DNA of 64,000 bases from Mycolicibacterium malmesburyense (GTDB lineage: Bacteria > Actinomycetota > Actinomycetes > Mycobacteriales > Mycobacteriaceae): assembly GCF_001050015.1 (NCBI RefSeq), contig NZ_CVTB01000221.1, positions 3,642 to 67,641 of the forward strand, written 5' to 3'. A program made the translations under genes and the position numbers. Below, in pieces: positions 1-7,568 of the stretch. The notes below the pieces were generated by a model. That model had not been told where the DNA came from. It did not search any database and saw only the letters and a program-made list of their open reading frames with translations. Position 1 is the first letter of the stretch, and every line of letters begins with the position of its first letter.

Positions 1-1
1 G

Positions 2-1345
2 GCGGGCCGCGTCGGCACGGGCAACATCGCTGGCGTCGCGACCGCGATCGCGTTCGGCGGTCCCGGCGCGCTGTTCTGGATGTGGACGGTGGCGTTCCTC
101 GGCGCGTCGACGTCGTTCGTCGAGTGCACGCTGGGCCAGATCTACAAGACACGCGACGCGCTGACGGGCGAATACCGCGGCGGGCCCGCGTATTACCTCA
201 GCCGAGCGATGGCGCACACCAGGGCCGCCGGACTGTTCAAGGTGTACGGCTTCTTGTTCGCCGCGGTGACGGTGCTGGCCTGTGGTCTGCTGCTGCCCAG
301 CATCCAGTCGAACTCGATGGCCTCGGCGATGAACTCGGCCTGGGGCTTCTCGAAGTGGTGGGTGGCCGTCGGCACGGTCATCGTGCTGGCCTTCGTGATC
401 ATCGGCGGCGTCAAGCGCATCGCGGCGTTCGCCTCGATCGTCGTGCCGTTCATGGCGGTCGTTTACATCGTGCTCGCGTTGGTGGTGGTGCTGCTCAACG
501 CCGATCGGGTGCCCGGAGTCCTGGAGATGATCTTCGCCAGCGCCTTCGGCGTGGATTCCGCTTTCGGGGCGATCATCGGATCCGCGGTGATGTGGGGCGT
601 CAAGCGCGGCATCTACTCCAATGAGGCCGGACAGGGCACCGGTCCGCACGCGGCGGCGGCCGCCGAGGTCTCACACCCGGCGAAACAGGGTCTGGTGCAG
701 GCGTTCGCGGTTTACGTCGACACGCTGTTCATCTGCTCGGCCACCGGTTTCCTGATCCTGTCGACCGGCGCCTACCGCGTCTTCGAGGGAGAGAGCGACA
801 GCGGTGCCGTGATCGCCGAGGGCGGCCTGCTTCCCGAGGGCGCCGAAGTCGGGCCGACGTTCGCTCAAGTCGGATTCGACACGCTCTGGAGCGGCGCGGG
901 CTCGAGCTTCATCGCGATATCGCTGGCGTTCTTCTGCTTCACGACGATCATCGCCTACTACTACATGGCCGAGACCAATCTGCGGTTCATGCTCGGCCGG
1001 TTCTCCCCGATGTCCATGCCGGTGATTCGGGGCACCGTGGGAGCCAACGCGACGATGTTGCTTCAGGCGTTGATCCTGGTGTCGGTGGTCATCGGTGCGG
1101 TGTCGACGGCGACCGAGGCATGGGTGCTCGGGGACATCGGTGTCGGTTTGATGGCCTGGCTCAACATCGTCGGAATCATCATCCTTCAGCAGCCCGCGTA
1201 CCGGGCGCTGTGGGATTACGAGAAGCAGAAGAAGGCCGGACTCGATCCCGCGTTCGACCCTCGCGCGCTGGAGATCACCGGCGCGACGTTCTGGGAGAAC
1301 TACGACCCGCTTGCTGGCAAGGAGCGGGAGTCGACGCGGACCTGA
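2..1345 (+). CDS. Sodium:alanine symporter (AGCS) family protein, 5' end outside window
   Basis: Integral inner-membrane transporter of the amino acid/sodium symporter (AGCS, DagA/AlsT) family, expected to import alanine or glycine with Na+. The frame is open from base 2 and begins inside the family signature GTGNIAGVATAIAFGGPGA, so at least the first transmembrane helices lie upstream of the window. Further family motifs visible are NEAGQGTGPHAAAAAEVSHP (near codon 205) and a run of hydrophobic helices to the C-terminus. About 447 residues are present. It converges with the next gene, 3 nt apart, and no terminator hairpin separates them. Function is inferred from the family; the substrate is not decided by the sequence. 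Confidence 0.9.
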   Translation, partial: AGRVGTGNIAGVATAIAFGGPGALFWMWTVAFLGASTSFVECTLGQIYKTRDALTGEYRGGPAYYLSRAMAHTRAAGLFKVYGFLFAAVTVLACGLLLPSIQSNSMASAMNSAWGFSKWWVAVGTVIVLAFVIIGGVKRIAAFASIVVPFMAVVYIVLALVVVLLNADRVPGVLEMIFASAFGVDSAFGAIIGSAVMWGVKRGIYSNEAGQGTGPHAAAAAEVSHPAKQGLVQAFAVYVDTLFICSATGFLILSTGAYRVFEGESDSGAVIAEGGLLPEGAEVGPTFAQVGFDTLWSGAGSSFIAISLAFFCFTTIIAYYYMAETNLRFMLGRFSPMSMPVIRGTVGANATMLLQALILVSVVIGAVSTATEAWVLGDIGVGLMAWLNIVGIIILQQPAYRALWDYEKQKKAGLDPAFDPRALEITGATFWENYDPLAGKERESTRT

Positions 1346-1348
1346 CGC

Positions 1349-2041
1349 TCACAGCGCAAGCATCGGCGCCACCGCCGCGCGCGGCACCGTCGCCTGGACG
1401 GGTCCTGCCGATTCCGGGAACAGTCCGCCCTGGCTGAAGAAGAAGATCAGCGAATCGTCGGTCAGCGCAAAGTTCTGGTAATTCGCCGGGTCCGTCCCCT
1501 CGCCCGGCGGCACCGGATCGAACATCCCCTGTTTCTCCAGGTACCGGTCGACCTCCCGGTAGATGACCTCCATCGGTTCGGTGCCCGGTTCGAACAGGGT
1601 GTCGAAGGTGATCGGCGCGTTGGTGGCCAGGTTCCAGTTGAAGCTCTGATAGAAGGTCTGCGGGCGCACTCCGCCGACGTTCTGCCAGACGGTGAACACC
1701 ACGCTGCGGGTGCCGGTGATCGGCGAGCCCGATCGATAGCCCGTCCCGTCGGCGTCGAGTTCGTAGGGCAGGTTGGCCGCGTCGGGGTTTTCCGCGACGT
1801 TGACGAACCCGTCACGCGCCTGCGTCAGGTAGGCCACCAGCGGCGCCTGGTCGGGGTAGTCGTCGGGGAAGCTCAATTCGAGCGTGTAGTTCGGCTTTTG
1901 GACGTGTACCCGGCAAATCTGGTCCGGTCCGACCGTGCCCTGCAGGTCGGCGCACCCCGGCTGGGCGGCGGCCGCGGGATTGGCGATCGCTCCCGTGGCG
2001 GCGGCCACCGCGAACAGAGCGGTCCACCTGGAAATGCGCAT
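1349..2041 (-). CDS. TB22.2: Secreted MPT64/TB22.2-family protein
   Basis: Exported protein of the MPT64 family (DUF3298/RsiV-like fold). The N-terminus MRISRWTALFAVAAATG followed by ANPAAAA is a Sec signal peptide. The mature part carries family landmarks such as YPDQAPLVAYLTQARDGF, PYELD, NYQNFALTDDSLIFFF and a PESAGP segment near the end. The start at 2041 is preferred because a GCGAGG ribosome-binding site lies 9 nt upstream; ATGs at 2050 and 2125 lie on or beyond that site. About 230 aa. In M. tuberculosis the homologue TB22.2 (Rv3036c) sits in the same place below the methyltransferase genes. Its biochemical role is not established; MPT64 itself is a secreted antigen. Confidence 0.88.
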   Translation of the reverse strand: MRISRWTALFAVAAATGAIANPAAAAQPGCADLQGTVGPDQICRVHVQKPNYTLELSFPDDYPDQAPLVAYLTQARDGFVNVAENPDAANLPYELDADGTGYRSGSPITGTRSVVFTVWQNVGGVRPQTFYQSFNWNLATNAPITFDTLFEPGTEPMEVIYREVDRYLEKQGMFDPVPPGEGTDPANYQNFALTDDSLIFFFSQGGLFPESAGPVQATVPRAAVAPMLAL

Positions 2042-2106
2042 CGTCGACATCCTCGCAACAGGCGCCGGTCGGAATCCGGCGCGATCCCGCCAGGATACGT
2101 GGACGC

Positions 2107-3276
2107 TCAACGTGACGGACGACAAATGAATGCCGTTGCCCGGCTTGCGCCTCCGGCGCCGATCCGGGTGATCACCACGGACGCTTGCTGCGAGCCACGC
2201 AGGCGAAGCCGCGGCCGCAGCCTGTCGGGGTCGACGTCGACACCGCGCACGAGGATCTCGACGGCGCCGACATCGCGCGCCGAAAGCACCTGCCGCAACC
2301 GCCGTTCGCTGAAGGCCACTTGCTCGAGCACCTCGAAGCCGCGCATGCCGGGCGGAAGCCGGTCACCCGAGAGGTAGGCGATGTCGGGGTCCAGTTGCCA
2401 CAGCCCGTGCCGCGCGGCGTAGTGGCGGACCAGCCCGGCCCGCACGACGGCGCCGTCCGGGTCGACGATCCACCGACCGGCGGGCGCGACCAGGCTGTCG
2501 TCGGGTTCAGCGTCGGTGATCTGTTCGCCGGTGTCCAACAACGAGGCTCGTCGACGCACGCCGTCGGCGCCGAGCCCCGCCGACCACAAGCACGCCTCGC
2601 GCACGCTGCCCGACAGCGAGACCAGTTCGATCTCCCCGTCGAATCCCAATCCCCTGACGGCGTCGAAATCTATTCCGGGAGCGCACTTCACGACGATGTC
2701 GCGACCGCGGTACACCTCCAGTAACTCGTCGAGCGGCGGTGCGTAGTCACAGGGGTCGAAGCGTCGGCGTCCGCCGCCGCGTCGGGCCGGGTCGAGCACG
2801 ACGACGGTGCCGCGGGTGACGGGCCACAGCGCGTCGGCGCGGCAGAGGTCCACGCCGTCGACGTTGTTGCGCGCCATCGCGAGCCGTACCGGATCGATGT
2901 CGCTGCCGACCACCATCGCCGCCGTATCGCGCAGCGCGGCGAGCTCGGTACCGATCGAACACGTCGCGTCGTGCACTCGGGCACCGCCGAGTCGACGGGC
3001 GCGGTGCCGGGCGACCGGTTCGGCGGTGGCCTGCTGCAGGGCTTCGTCGGTGAACAGCCAGCCGTCGGGATCGGCGAGTTTGGCCATCGCCTTGCGACGC
3101 AGCAGAGTTGTCTCCACCAGAACGCTCGCGCGGTCGCCGAAACATGCACGCGCCGAAGCGATGTCGGCAACCAATGTCTTGTCGGTCAATGGTAGCGCGG
3201 CGGTGTTCCGCAGGGCATCGACGCCGGCCTGGCTGCGCAGATACTCGACGTCGTCGACGCCGAACGCCACGCTCAC
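2107..3276 (-). CDS. SAM-dependent methyltransferase with C-terminal THUMP-like domain
   Basis: Cytoplasmic class I methyltransferase-like protein, 389 aa, matching the Rv3037c position in M. tuberculosis. The Rossmann part shows DATCSIGTELAAL as SAM-binding motif I (about residue 100), VVGSDIDP as motif II, and VVLDPARRGGG near residue 155 in the place of the catalytic D/N-P-P-x motif. The C-terminal third (GFEVLEQVAFSERRLRQVL onward) resembles the THUMP-like RNA-binding module, so an RNA substrate is likely but inferred. The start is the GTG at 3276, whose GTGA overlaps the stop of the upstream methyltransferase gene. The frame stays open far upstream, but that is antisense shadow of the neighbour. 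Confidence 0.82.
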   Translation of the reverse strand: MSVAFGVDDVEYLRSQAGVDALRNTAALPLTDKTLVADIASARACFGDRASVLVETTLLRRKAMAKLADPDGWLFTDEALQQATAEPVARHRARRLGGARVHDATCSIGTELAALRDTAAMVVGSDIDPVRLAMARNNVDGVDLCRADALWPVTRGTVVVLDPARRGGGRRRFDPCDYAPPLDELLEVYRGRDIVVKCAPGIDFDAVRGLGFDGEIELVSLSGSVREACLWSAGLGADGVRRRASLLDTGEQITDAEPDDSLVAPAGRWIVDPDGAVVRAGLVRHYAARHGLWQLDPDIAYLSGDRLPPGMRGFEVLEQVAFSERRLRQVLSARDVGAVEILVRGVDVDPDRLRPRLRLRGSQQASVVITRIGAGGASRATAFICRPSR

Positions 3277-4277
3277 GCCGAAGCTGGCTTCACCCCTGTG
3301 ACCATCACGTTGTAGTACCACGATTTCGGCACCACACGGCTCCAGAGGTTCGCGTCGACCCAGCTCAACCCGATCCAGCTGTGGAAGGCGAATTTCGCGT
3401 AGCCCCAACCCAATCGGCCCGGCGGGACGGCGGCCTCGAAAGTGCGCAGCGGCCAGCCCAGCATCGCTGCGGTGAACTCGGTGGTGGCGGTCGACACGTC
3501 GACGGCGCCGGCGTTGCCCGCCATGCGTTCGAGGTCGCCCGGTGAGAAGGTGTGCAGGTCGACCACCGCCTCCAACGCGGCCGCGCGCGACGACTCGTCG
3601 AGCTCGGCCTGCGGGCGGCGCCAACCCGAAAGGCCCGGCAGTCTGGTCAGGTTCGTCACCACGCGCCAGGTCAGGGTCGACAGCGGGCGCGCGTAGTTCT
3701 CCCCCGCGTTCGTCGGCTCACCGGCGAAGATGAACCGGCCGCCGGGCTTGAGCACGCGCACCACTTCGCGCAGCGACAGTTCCACGTCGGGAATGTGGTG
3801 CAGCACCGCGTGACCGACCACGAGGTCGAAGGTGTCGTCGTCATACGGGATGCCCTCTGCGTCGGCGACCCGACCGTCGATCTCCAGGCCCAGGTTCTCG
3901 CCGTTACGGGTGGCGACCTTGACCATGCCCGGCGACAGATCGGTCACCGAGCCGCGCCGTGCCACACCGGCCTGCATCAGGTTGAGCAGGAAGAAGCCGC
4001 TGCCGCAGCCCAGCTCCAGCGCGCGGTCGTAGGGCAGCTTGCGCTGCTCGGAGAACGGAACGGTCGCGTCGAACAGGTCGCGGGCGTAGTCGACGCAACG
4101 CTTGTCGTAGGAGATCGACCACTTCTCGTCGTAGCTCTCGGCTTCCCAATCGTGGTACAGCACCTGGGCGAGTTTGGAGTCGTGGCGGGCCGCTTCCACC
4201 TGCTCCGCGGTGGCGTGCGGGTTCGGAGCCGGCTCGGCGGCGACGTCTGGCAGAGCGCCGGGTTCCTTCAAGTCCAT
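3273..4277 (-). CDS. Class I SAM-dependent methyltransferase
   Basis: Predicted cytoplasmic methyltransferase of 334 aa at the Rv3038c position. Motif I is LELGCGSGFFLLN (about residue 90). VVGHAVLHHIPDVE and VLKPGGRFIFAGEP are the usual post-I motifs of UbiE/Methyltransf_11 enzymes, and ADAEGIPYDDDTFD is motif II. The C-terminal 130 residues have no motif I recognise. The ATG at 4277 follows the crotonase stop by 11 nt, and its own stop overlaps the next methyltransferase start by 4 nt, so the two are translationally coupled. The acceptor substrate is unknown. Confidence 0.85.
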   Translation of the reverse strand: MDLKEPGALPDVAAEPAPNPHATAEQVEAARHDSKLAQVLYHDWEAESYDEKWSISYDKRCVDYARDLFDATVPFSEQRKLPYDRALELGCGSGFFLLNLMQAGVARRGSVTDLSPGMVKVATRNGENLGLEIDGRVADAEGIPYDDDTFDLVVGHAVLHHIPDVELSLREVVRVLKPGGRFIFAGEPTNAGENYARPLSTLTWRVVTNLTRLPGLSGWRRPQAELDESSRAAALEAVVDLHTFSPGDLERMAGNAGAVDVSTATTEFTAAMLGWPLRTFEAAVPPGRLGWGYAKFAFHSWIGLSWVDANLWSRVVPKSWYYNVMVTGVKPASA

Positions 4278-4288
4278 AACAGGGCAGC

Positions 4289-4936
4289 CTAAAGGTCGAA
4301 CGTCGCCTTGGCCGCAGCCAGTACCTGGGGCGAATGTTCGACGAAACGTTCGGCCCAGGCCAGCGCGGCGTCGTACACCCCGTCGGGGGCCACCATCTGG
4401 TCGATCAGACCCAGTGCGCGCGCCTCCTTGGCGTCGACGAACCGACCGCTGAACACCAGTTCCTTGGCCTTGCTCAGGCCGATGGTGCGGGCCAGTCGCG
4501 AGGTGCCGCCCGCGGGCACGAGGCCGGCGAGGATCTCGGTCACGCCGAACTTGACGTTGTCGCCGGAGACCCGCCAGTCGGCGGCCAGCGCCAGCGTCAG
4601 GCCGCCGCCCAGCGCATAGCCCGTGATGGCCGCGACGGTCGGCTTCGGGATGGCCGCCAACGCGTCGACGGCCTCGCGGCAGACCCGCGTGGCCAAGGCG
4701 GCTTCGCCGGCGTCGAGGGTGCGCAGTTCGGGGACGTCGTCGCCGGCGGAGAAGATCTCGTGGCCGCCGTACACGATCACCGAGTGGATGTCGTCGCGCT
4801 CGCCGACGGTGCGCGCGGCGGCGGCCAGTTCGCGATAGACCTGGCGGGTGAGGGCGTTGGTCGGCGGCCGCGACAGCAGCAGCGTGGCGACGCCGGGTCG
4901 CTCATCGCTGGTATGAACGGAGACGAACTCGCTCAT
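4289..4936 (-). CDS. echA17: Short enoyl-CoA hydratase/isomerase family protein (EchA17-like)
   Basis: Crotonase-fold protein of 215 aa, very similar to what I recall of M. tuberculosis EchA17. The oxyanion-hole segment IFSAGDD and the second glycine loop ([20 protein letters not shown]) are present. Two things are unusual. The position of the first catalytic Glu of hydratases (GGxCEL) is Thr in GGGLTLAL, while the second Glu is kept in [12 protein letters not shown]. The protein also stops after AAAKATFDL, about 40 residues short of the family, so the C-terminal helices that shape the trimer are missing. Only 11 nt separate its stop from the next gene. Start by ATGA overlap with the NUDIX gene. 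Classical hydratase activity is doubtful. Confidence 0.85.
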   Translation of the reverse strand: MSEFVSVHTSDERPGVATLLLSRPPTNALTRQVYRELAAAARTVGERDDIHSVIVYGGHEIFSAGDDVPELRTLDAGEAALATRVCREAVDALAAIPKPTVAAITGYALGGGLTLALAADWRVSGDNVKFGVTEILAGLVPAGGTSRLARTIGLSKAKELVFSGRFVDAKEARALGLIDQMVAPDGVYDAALAWAERFVEHSPQVLAAAKATFDL

Positions 4937-5778
4937 GCCTGACGCGCGTCGGATCCGTAGCCGTCGGGGCTGCGGCGGTTGCGGGCGGCGTTGTACCGGT
5001 GGCTGTCGAAGAACTCGATCTCCCAGTTGCCGGTGTCCTTGTCGGCGGCCAGGTGCGGCGTGACGGACACGATCTGGCGTTCGACGGCGAGCACTTCGGC
5101 GACGGTGCGGCCGTTGAGCGAGTCCAGCTGGGTCCACGTCGGCGGCAGCAGGAACGTGCGGCCGTCGGCGAAGTCGTCGAGGGCCTGCTGCGGGGCGATC
5201 CAGTCGGCCTTGTCGGTCTCGGTGTTGTCGCCGTCGGCGCGTTGGCCCTCGGGCAGTGCGCCGACGAAGAAATAGGTGTCGTAGCGGCGGGTGCGCTCCT
5301 CTTTGGGGGTCACCCAATTGGCCCACGGCCGAAGCAGATCCGCGCGCAACACCAGCTTCTCGCGGTGCAGGAAGTCGGCGAATGACAGTGACCGGTCGAC
5401 CAGCGCCGCCCGCTCCTCGCGGTAGACCGAGGCGTCGTCGACCAGGACGTCGGGGTCGTCCGCCGCCCCGGCGAACAACACGCCGGACTCCTCGAACGTC
5501 TCCCGCGCCGCGGCGCACACCAGCGCCTGCGCCAGGTTCGGGTCGACGTTGAAACGCTCTGCCCACCAACCGGGTTCGGGACCGAACCAGGCGATGTCGG
5601 CGTTGCGATCACGGTCGTCGACGCCGCCGCCGGGGAACACCATCACGCCGGCGACGAAGTCCATCGCTGAATGCCGCCGCATCAGGAACACTTCCACGTC
5701 TCGCGCGGAGCCCTCGCGCTTGTCGCGGATCAGCATCACGGTCGCCGCGGGCCGCGGCGTCAACGGTTCTTCGGTCAT
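4933..5778 (-). CDS. NUDIX hydrolase
   Basis: Predicted pyrophosphohydrolase of 281 aa at the Rv3040c position. The core starts [10 protein letters not shown]. The Nudix box is split: GGG (residues 50-52) is separated by an insertion of about 40 residues, containing [13 protein letters not shown], from RETFEESGV (92-100), which keeps the metal-binding REx2EE pattern. This insertion is typical of the NUDIX subgroup near acyl-CoA metabolism genes, for which a CoA-type substrate is a reasonable guess only. A good Shine-Dalgarno (AGGAGAAG) precedes the ATG. Start and stop both overlap their neighbours by 4 nt (ATGA), making it a middle gene of the 6617-to-2107 operon. Confidence 0.87.
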   Translation of the reverse strand: MTEEPLTPRPAATVMLIRDKREGSARDVEVFLMRRHSAMDFVAGVMVFPGGGVDDRDRNADIAWFGPEPGWWAERFNVDPNLAQALVCAAARETFEESGVLFAGAADDPDVLVDDASVYREERAALVDRSLSFADFLHREKLVLRADLLRPWANWVTPKEERTRRYDTYFFVGALPEGQRADGDNTETDKADWIAPQQALDDFADGRTFLLPPTWTQLDSLNGRTVAEVLAVERQIVSVTPHLAADKDTGNWEIEFFDSHRYNAARNRRSPDGYGSDARQA

Positions 5779-6617
5779 GCTCTTCTCCTGTGCGCGGCGC
5801 GGCTTCTGGCCCGGCGCGCGAAGTATCGGCCGTCGACCACCTCGAGCGAGATCGCCTGGCCGAATGCCTTGGATAGGTTCTCGGCGGTCAGCACGTCCGG
5901 CAGCAGGCCCGAGTCGACCACCTTGCCCTCGGACAGGATCAGCGCGTGCGAGAAACCGCGCGGGATCTCCTCGACGTGGTGGGTCACCAGGACCATCGCC
6001 GGCGCGTCTGGGTCGGCGGCCAGGTCCTCGAGGCGGGCCAGAAGTTCCTCGCGTCCGCCGAGGTCCAATCCCGCCGCGGGCTCGTCGAGCAGGAGAAGTT
6101 CGGGGTCGGTCATCATCGACCGCGCGATCAGCACGCGCTTGCGTTCGCCTTCGGACAGGGTGCCGTACGTGCGCTCGGCCAGGTGTTCGGCGCCGACGCT
6201 CTCGAGCATGTCGATCGCCTGTTCGTAGTCGACGTCGTCGTAGGACTCGCGCCAGCGGCCCAGCACCGCATAGCCCGCGGAGACCACCAGATCGCGGACC
6301 ACCTCGTCGTCGGGCACCCGCTGCGACAACGCCGAGCTGCTGAGCCCGACCCGCGCGCGCAGTTCGGCCATGTCGGTGCGGCCGAGTCGCTCGCCGAGCA
6401 CGTACGCCGTCCCCGACGACGGATGCTCCAGGGCGGCGGCGATGCGCAACAGCGACGTCTTTCCCGCGCCGTTCGGGCCTACCACCACCCAGCGTTCGTC
6501 GAGTTCGACCGCCCACGTGAGGGGACCGACCAGCGTCTGACCGCCACGCCGTAGCGACACCTTGGCGAAGTCGATCAGCACATCGGGGTCTGCTGCATCT
6601 CCTTCGGCTGCGGGCAC
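5775..6617 (-). CDS. ABC transporter ATP-binding protein
   Basis: Stand-alone ABC ATPase, 280 aa, at the Rv3041c position. Walker A is GPNGAGKT (residues 47-54), the ABC signature LSEGERKRV, Walker B LLLLDEPAAGLD and the H-loop VLVTHH. No permease gene lies beside it, so its membrane partner, if any, is elsewhere. The start is the GTG at 6617: the frame has no ATG nearby, and downstream starts would cut the first beta strand. It overlaps the 3' end of the YczE-like gene by 43 nt and its stop overlaps the NUDIX start as ATGA. First gene of a five-gene coupled run that ends at 2107. Confidence 0.88.
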   Translation of the reverse strand: MPAAEGDAADPDVLIDFAKVSLRRGGQTLVGPLTWAVELDERWVVVGPNGAGKTSLLRIAAALEHPSSGTAYVLGERLGRTDMAELRARVGLSSSALSQRVPDDEVVRDLVVSAGYAVLGRWRESYDDVDYEQAIDMLESVGAEHLAERTYGTLSEGERKRVLIARSMMTDPELLLLDEPAAGLDLGGREELLARLEDLAADPDAPAMVLVTHHVEEIPRGFSHALILSEGKVVDSGLLPDVLTAENLSKAFGQAISLEVVDGRYFARRARSRAAHRRRA

Positions 6618-7357
6618 TCGCCCATCGTAGTCAGGCGACTTGTGCGTGATTTCGTTCGCCCAGCGATCGTTTTCACGCCCAATTCGCTCGCGCGCCTGCG
6701 GCGAGCCTCGGCGACGGTGTCTGTCGCGCGCCTGCGGCGAGCCTCGGCGACGGCGGCCCACCCGCTCACCGCCAGCACCCTCTCCGGCGTGATCCGCAAG
6801 AAGAACTGCACCAGCGGGCCGATGCCGAACGCATAGACGACGGTCCCGACGCCGACCGTGCCCCCGAGCAGCCATCCGGCGACCAGCACCGTCGCCTCGA
6901 TCGAGGTCCGAACCAGGCGCACCGACAGCCCGGTGCGCTCGACGAGTCCAGTCATCAACCCGTCCCGCGGGCCCGGCCCGAGCCCGGCGCCGACGTAGAG
7001 CACGGTGCTGATCGCGTTGAGCACCACGGCGCCGACCATCATCGCGATGCGCAGCGGCAGCGACGTGGGCGTCGCCAACAGCCACAGGCCGGCGTCGACC
7101 GTGACCGCGATGACGACGACGTTGGCCACGGTGCCCACTCCGGGTCGGTTGCGCAGCGGGATCCACGCCAGGAGGACGGCCGCGCCCACCACCGCCGAGG
7201 CCAGCCCGATCGACATCCCGGTGTGCCGGGCCAGTCCCTGATGAAAGACGTCCCAGGGGTCCAGCCCCAGCCCCGCCCGCACCATCACCGCAATCGAGAA
7301 GCCATAACCGGTCAACCCGACGAGGAGGACCAGTCCTCGTGCCACCCCCCTACGCAT
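6575..7357 (-). CDS. YczE/YitT-family integral membrane protein with repeated C-terminal tail
   Basis: Membrane protein of 260 aa. Segments such as GLVLLVGLTGYGFSIAVMV, ASAVVGAAVLLAWI, VANVVVIAVTVDAGLWLLA and VGAVVLNAISTVLYVGAG are transmembrane helices, and GLGLDPWDVFHQGL plus the equivalent GLGPGPRDGLMTGL mark an internal duplication typical of YczE. The transported or sensed compound is unknown. The last 55 residues are odd: after FFLRITPERVLAVSG comes a charged tail with two 12-residue repeats (VAEARRRRA), encoded by a perfect 30-bp DNA repeat, and the frame runs 43 nt into the ABC gene. The tail may not be ancestral. Its partner is the divergent MocR regulator at 7569. Confidence 0.85.
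   Translation of the reverse strand: MRRGVARGLVLLVGLTGYGFSIAVMVRAGLGLDPWDVFHQGLARHTGMSIGLASAVVGAAVLLAWIPLRNRPGVGTVANVVVIAVTVDAGLWLLATPTSLPLRIAMMVGAVVLNAISTVLYVGAGLGPGPRDGLMTGLVERTGLSVRLVRTSIEATVLVAGWLLGGTVGVGTVVYAFGIGPLVQFFLRITPERVLAVSGWAAVAEARRRRATDTVAEARRRRASELGVKTIAGRTKSRTSRLTTMGECPQPKEMQQTPMC
6688..6753. repeat. Two perfect 30-bp direct repeats, 36-nt period, inside the YczE gene tail
   Basis: A 30-bp unit (core CGCGCCTGCGGCGAGCCTCG) occurs at 6688-6717 and again at 6724-6753 without mismatch. The 36-nt period is a multiple of three, so the reading frame gains 12 residues per copy. It lies in the arginine-rich tail beyond the last membrane helix. Confidence 0.9.
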
Positions 7358-7499
7358 GGTGGGGAAAGCGCATTTTGATCAGCTCCAATTCCCGGGCGAT
7401 GCGTTCTGCGTCGCGGTCGACGTAATCGGCGTGGGCGACCGGCGGCGCCCACGCGAAGAGCGCGGCGAGTCTGTGACCCAACCGAGGGATCCAGTTCAT
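7350..7499 (-). CDS. Small hypothetical protein coupled to the YczE-like gene
   Basis: Unrecognised protein of 49 aa (MNWIPRLGHRLAALFAWA at the start, then a charged helix DAERIARELELIKMRFPHHA). Support for it being real: its TAG stop lies inside the ATG start region of the YczE-like gene (8-nt overlap, ATGCGTAG), it has helix-like amphipathic composition rather than random shadow composition, and it fills the only gap between the YczE gene and the MocR operator. The frame also has ATGs at 7505 and 7538 (52 and 62 aa). The 7499 start has a weak GGCGGA six bases upstream. It may be a leader that couples translation, or a small partner of the membrane protein. Confidence 0.6.
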   Translation of the reverse strand: MNWIPRLGHRLAALFAWAPPVAHADYVDRDAERIARELELIKMRFPHHA

Positions 7500-7523
7500 G
7501 CTCATTCCGCCATGATCAAGACC

Positions 7524-7567
7524 AACTGGCTTGCTCATCAATAGCCAGTTGCGCAATACTGGCCTGC
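7524..7567. promoter_or_regulatory. Operator-like region between YczE/small ORF and MocR genes
   Basis: AACTGGC (7524-7530) faces GCCAGTT (7544-7550) as a perfect inverted repeat with 13 nt between. The decamer ACTGGCTTGC (7525-7534) recurs as ACTGGCCTGC at 7558-7567, exactly 33 nt (three helical turns) further and touching the MocR start. MocR regulators are known to bind combinations of direct and inverted repeats in divergent promoters, so autoregulation of this pair is the inference. Confidence 0.6.
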
Positions 7568-7568
7568 A

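Noticed and set aside
4289..6516. Long minus-strand frames that would fuse the crotonase and the NUDIX proteins with upstream low-complexity Arg-rich sequence
   Set aside because: The added N-terminal parts are out-of-frame readings of the neighbouring real genes; internal starts with 4-nt overlaps and ribosome-binding sites are better.
6688..6753. The 30-bp repeat pair as an intrinsic terminator of the YczE gene
   Set aside because: It is a direct, in-frame repeat inside the coding region and not an inverted repeat.
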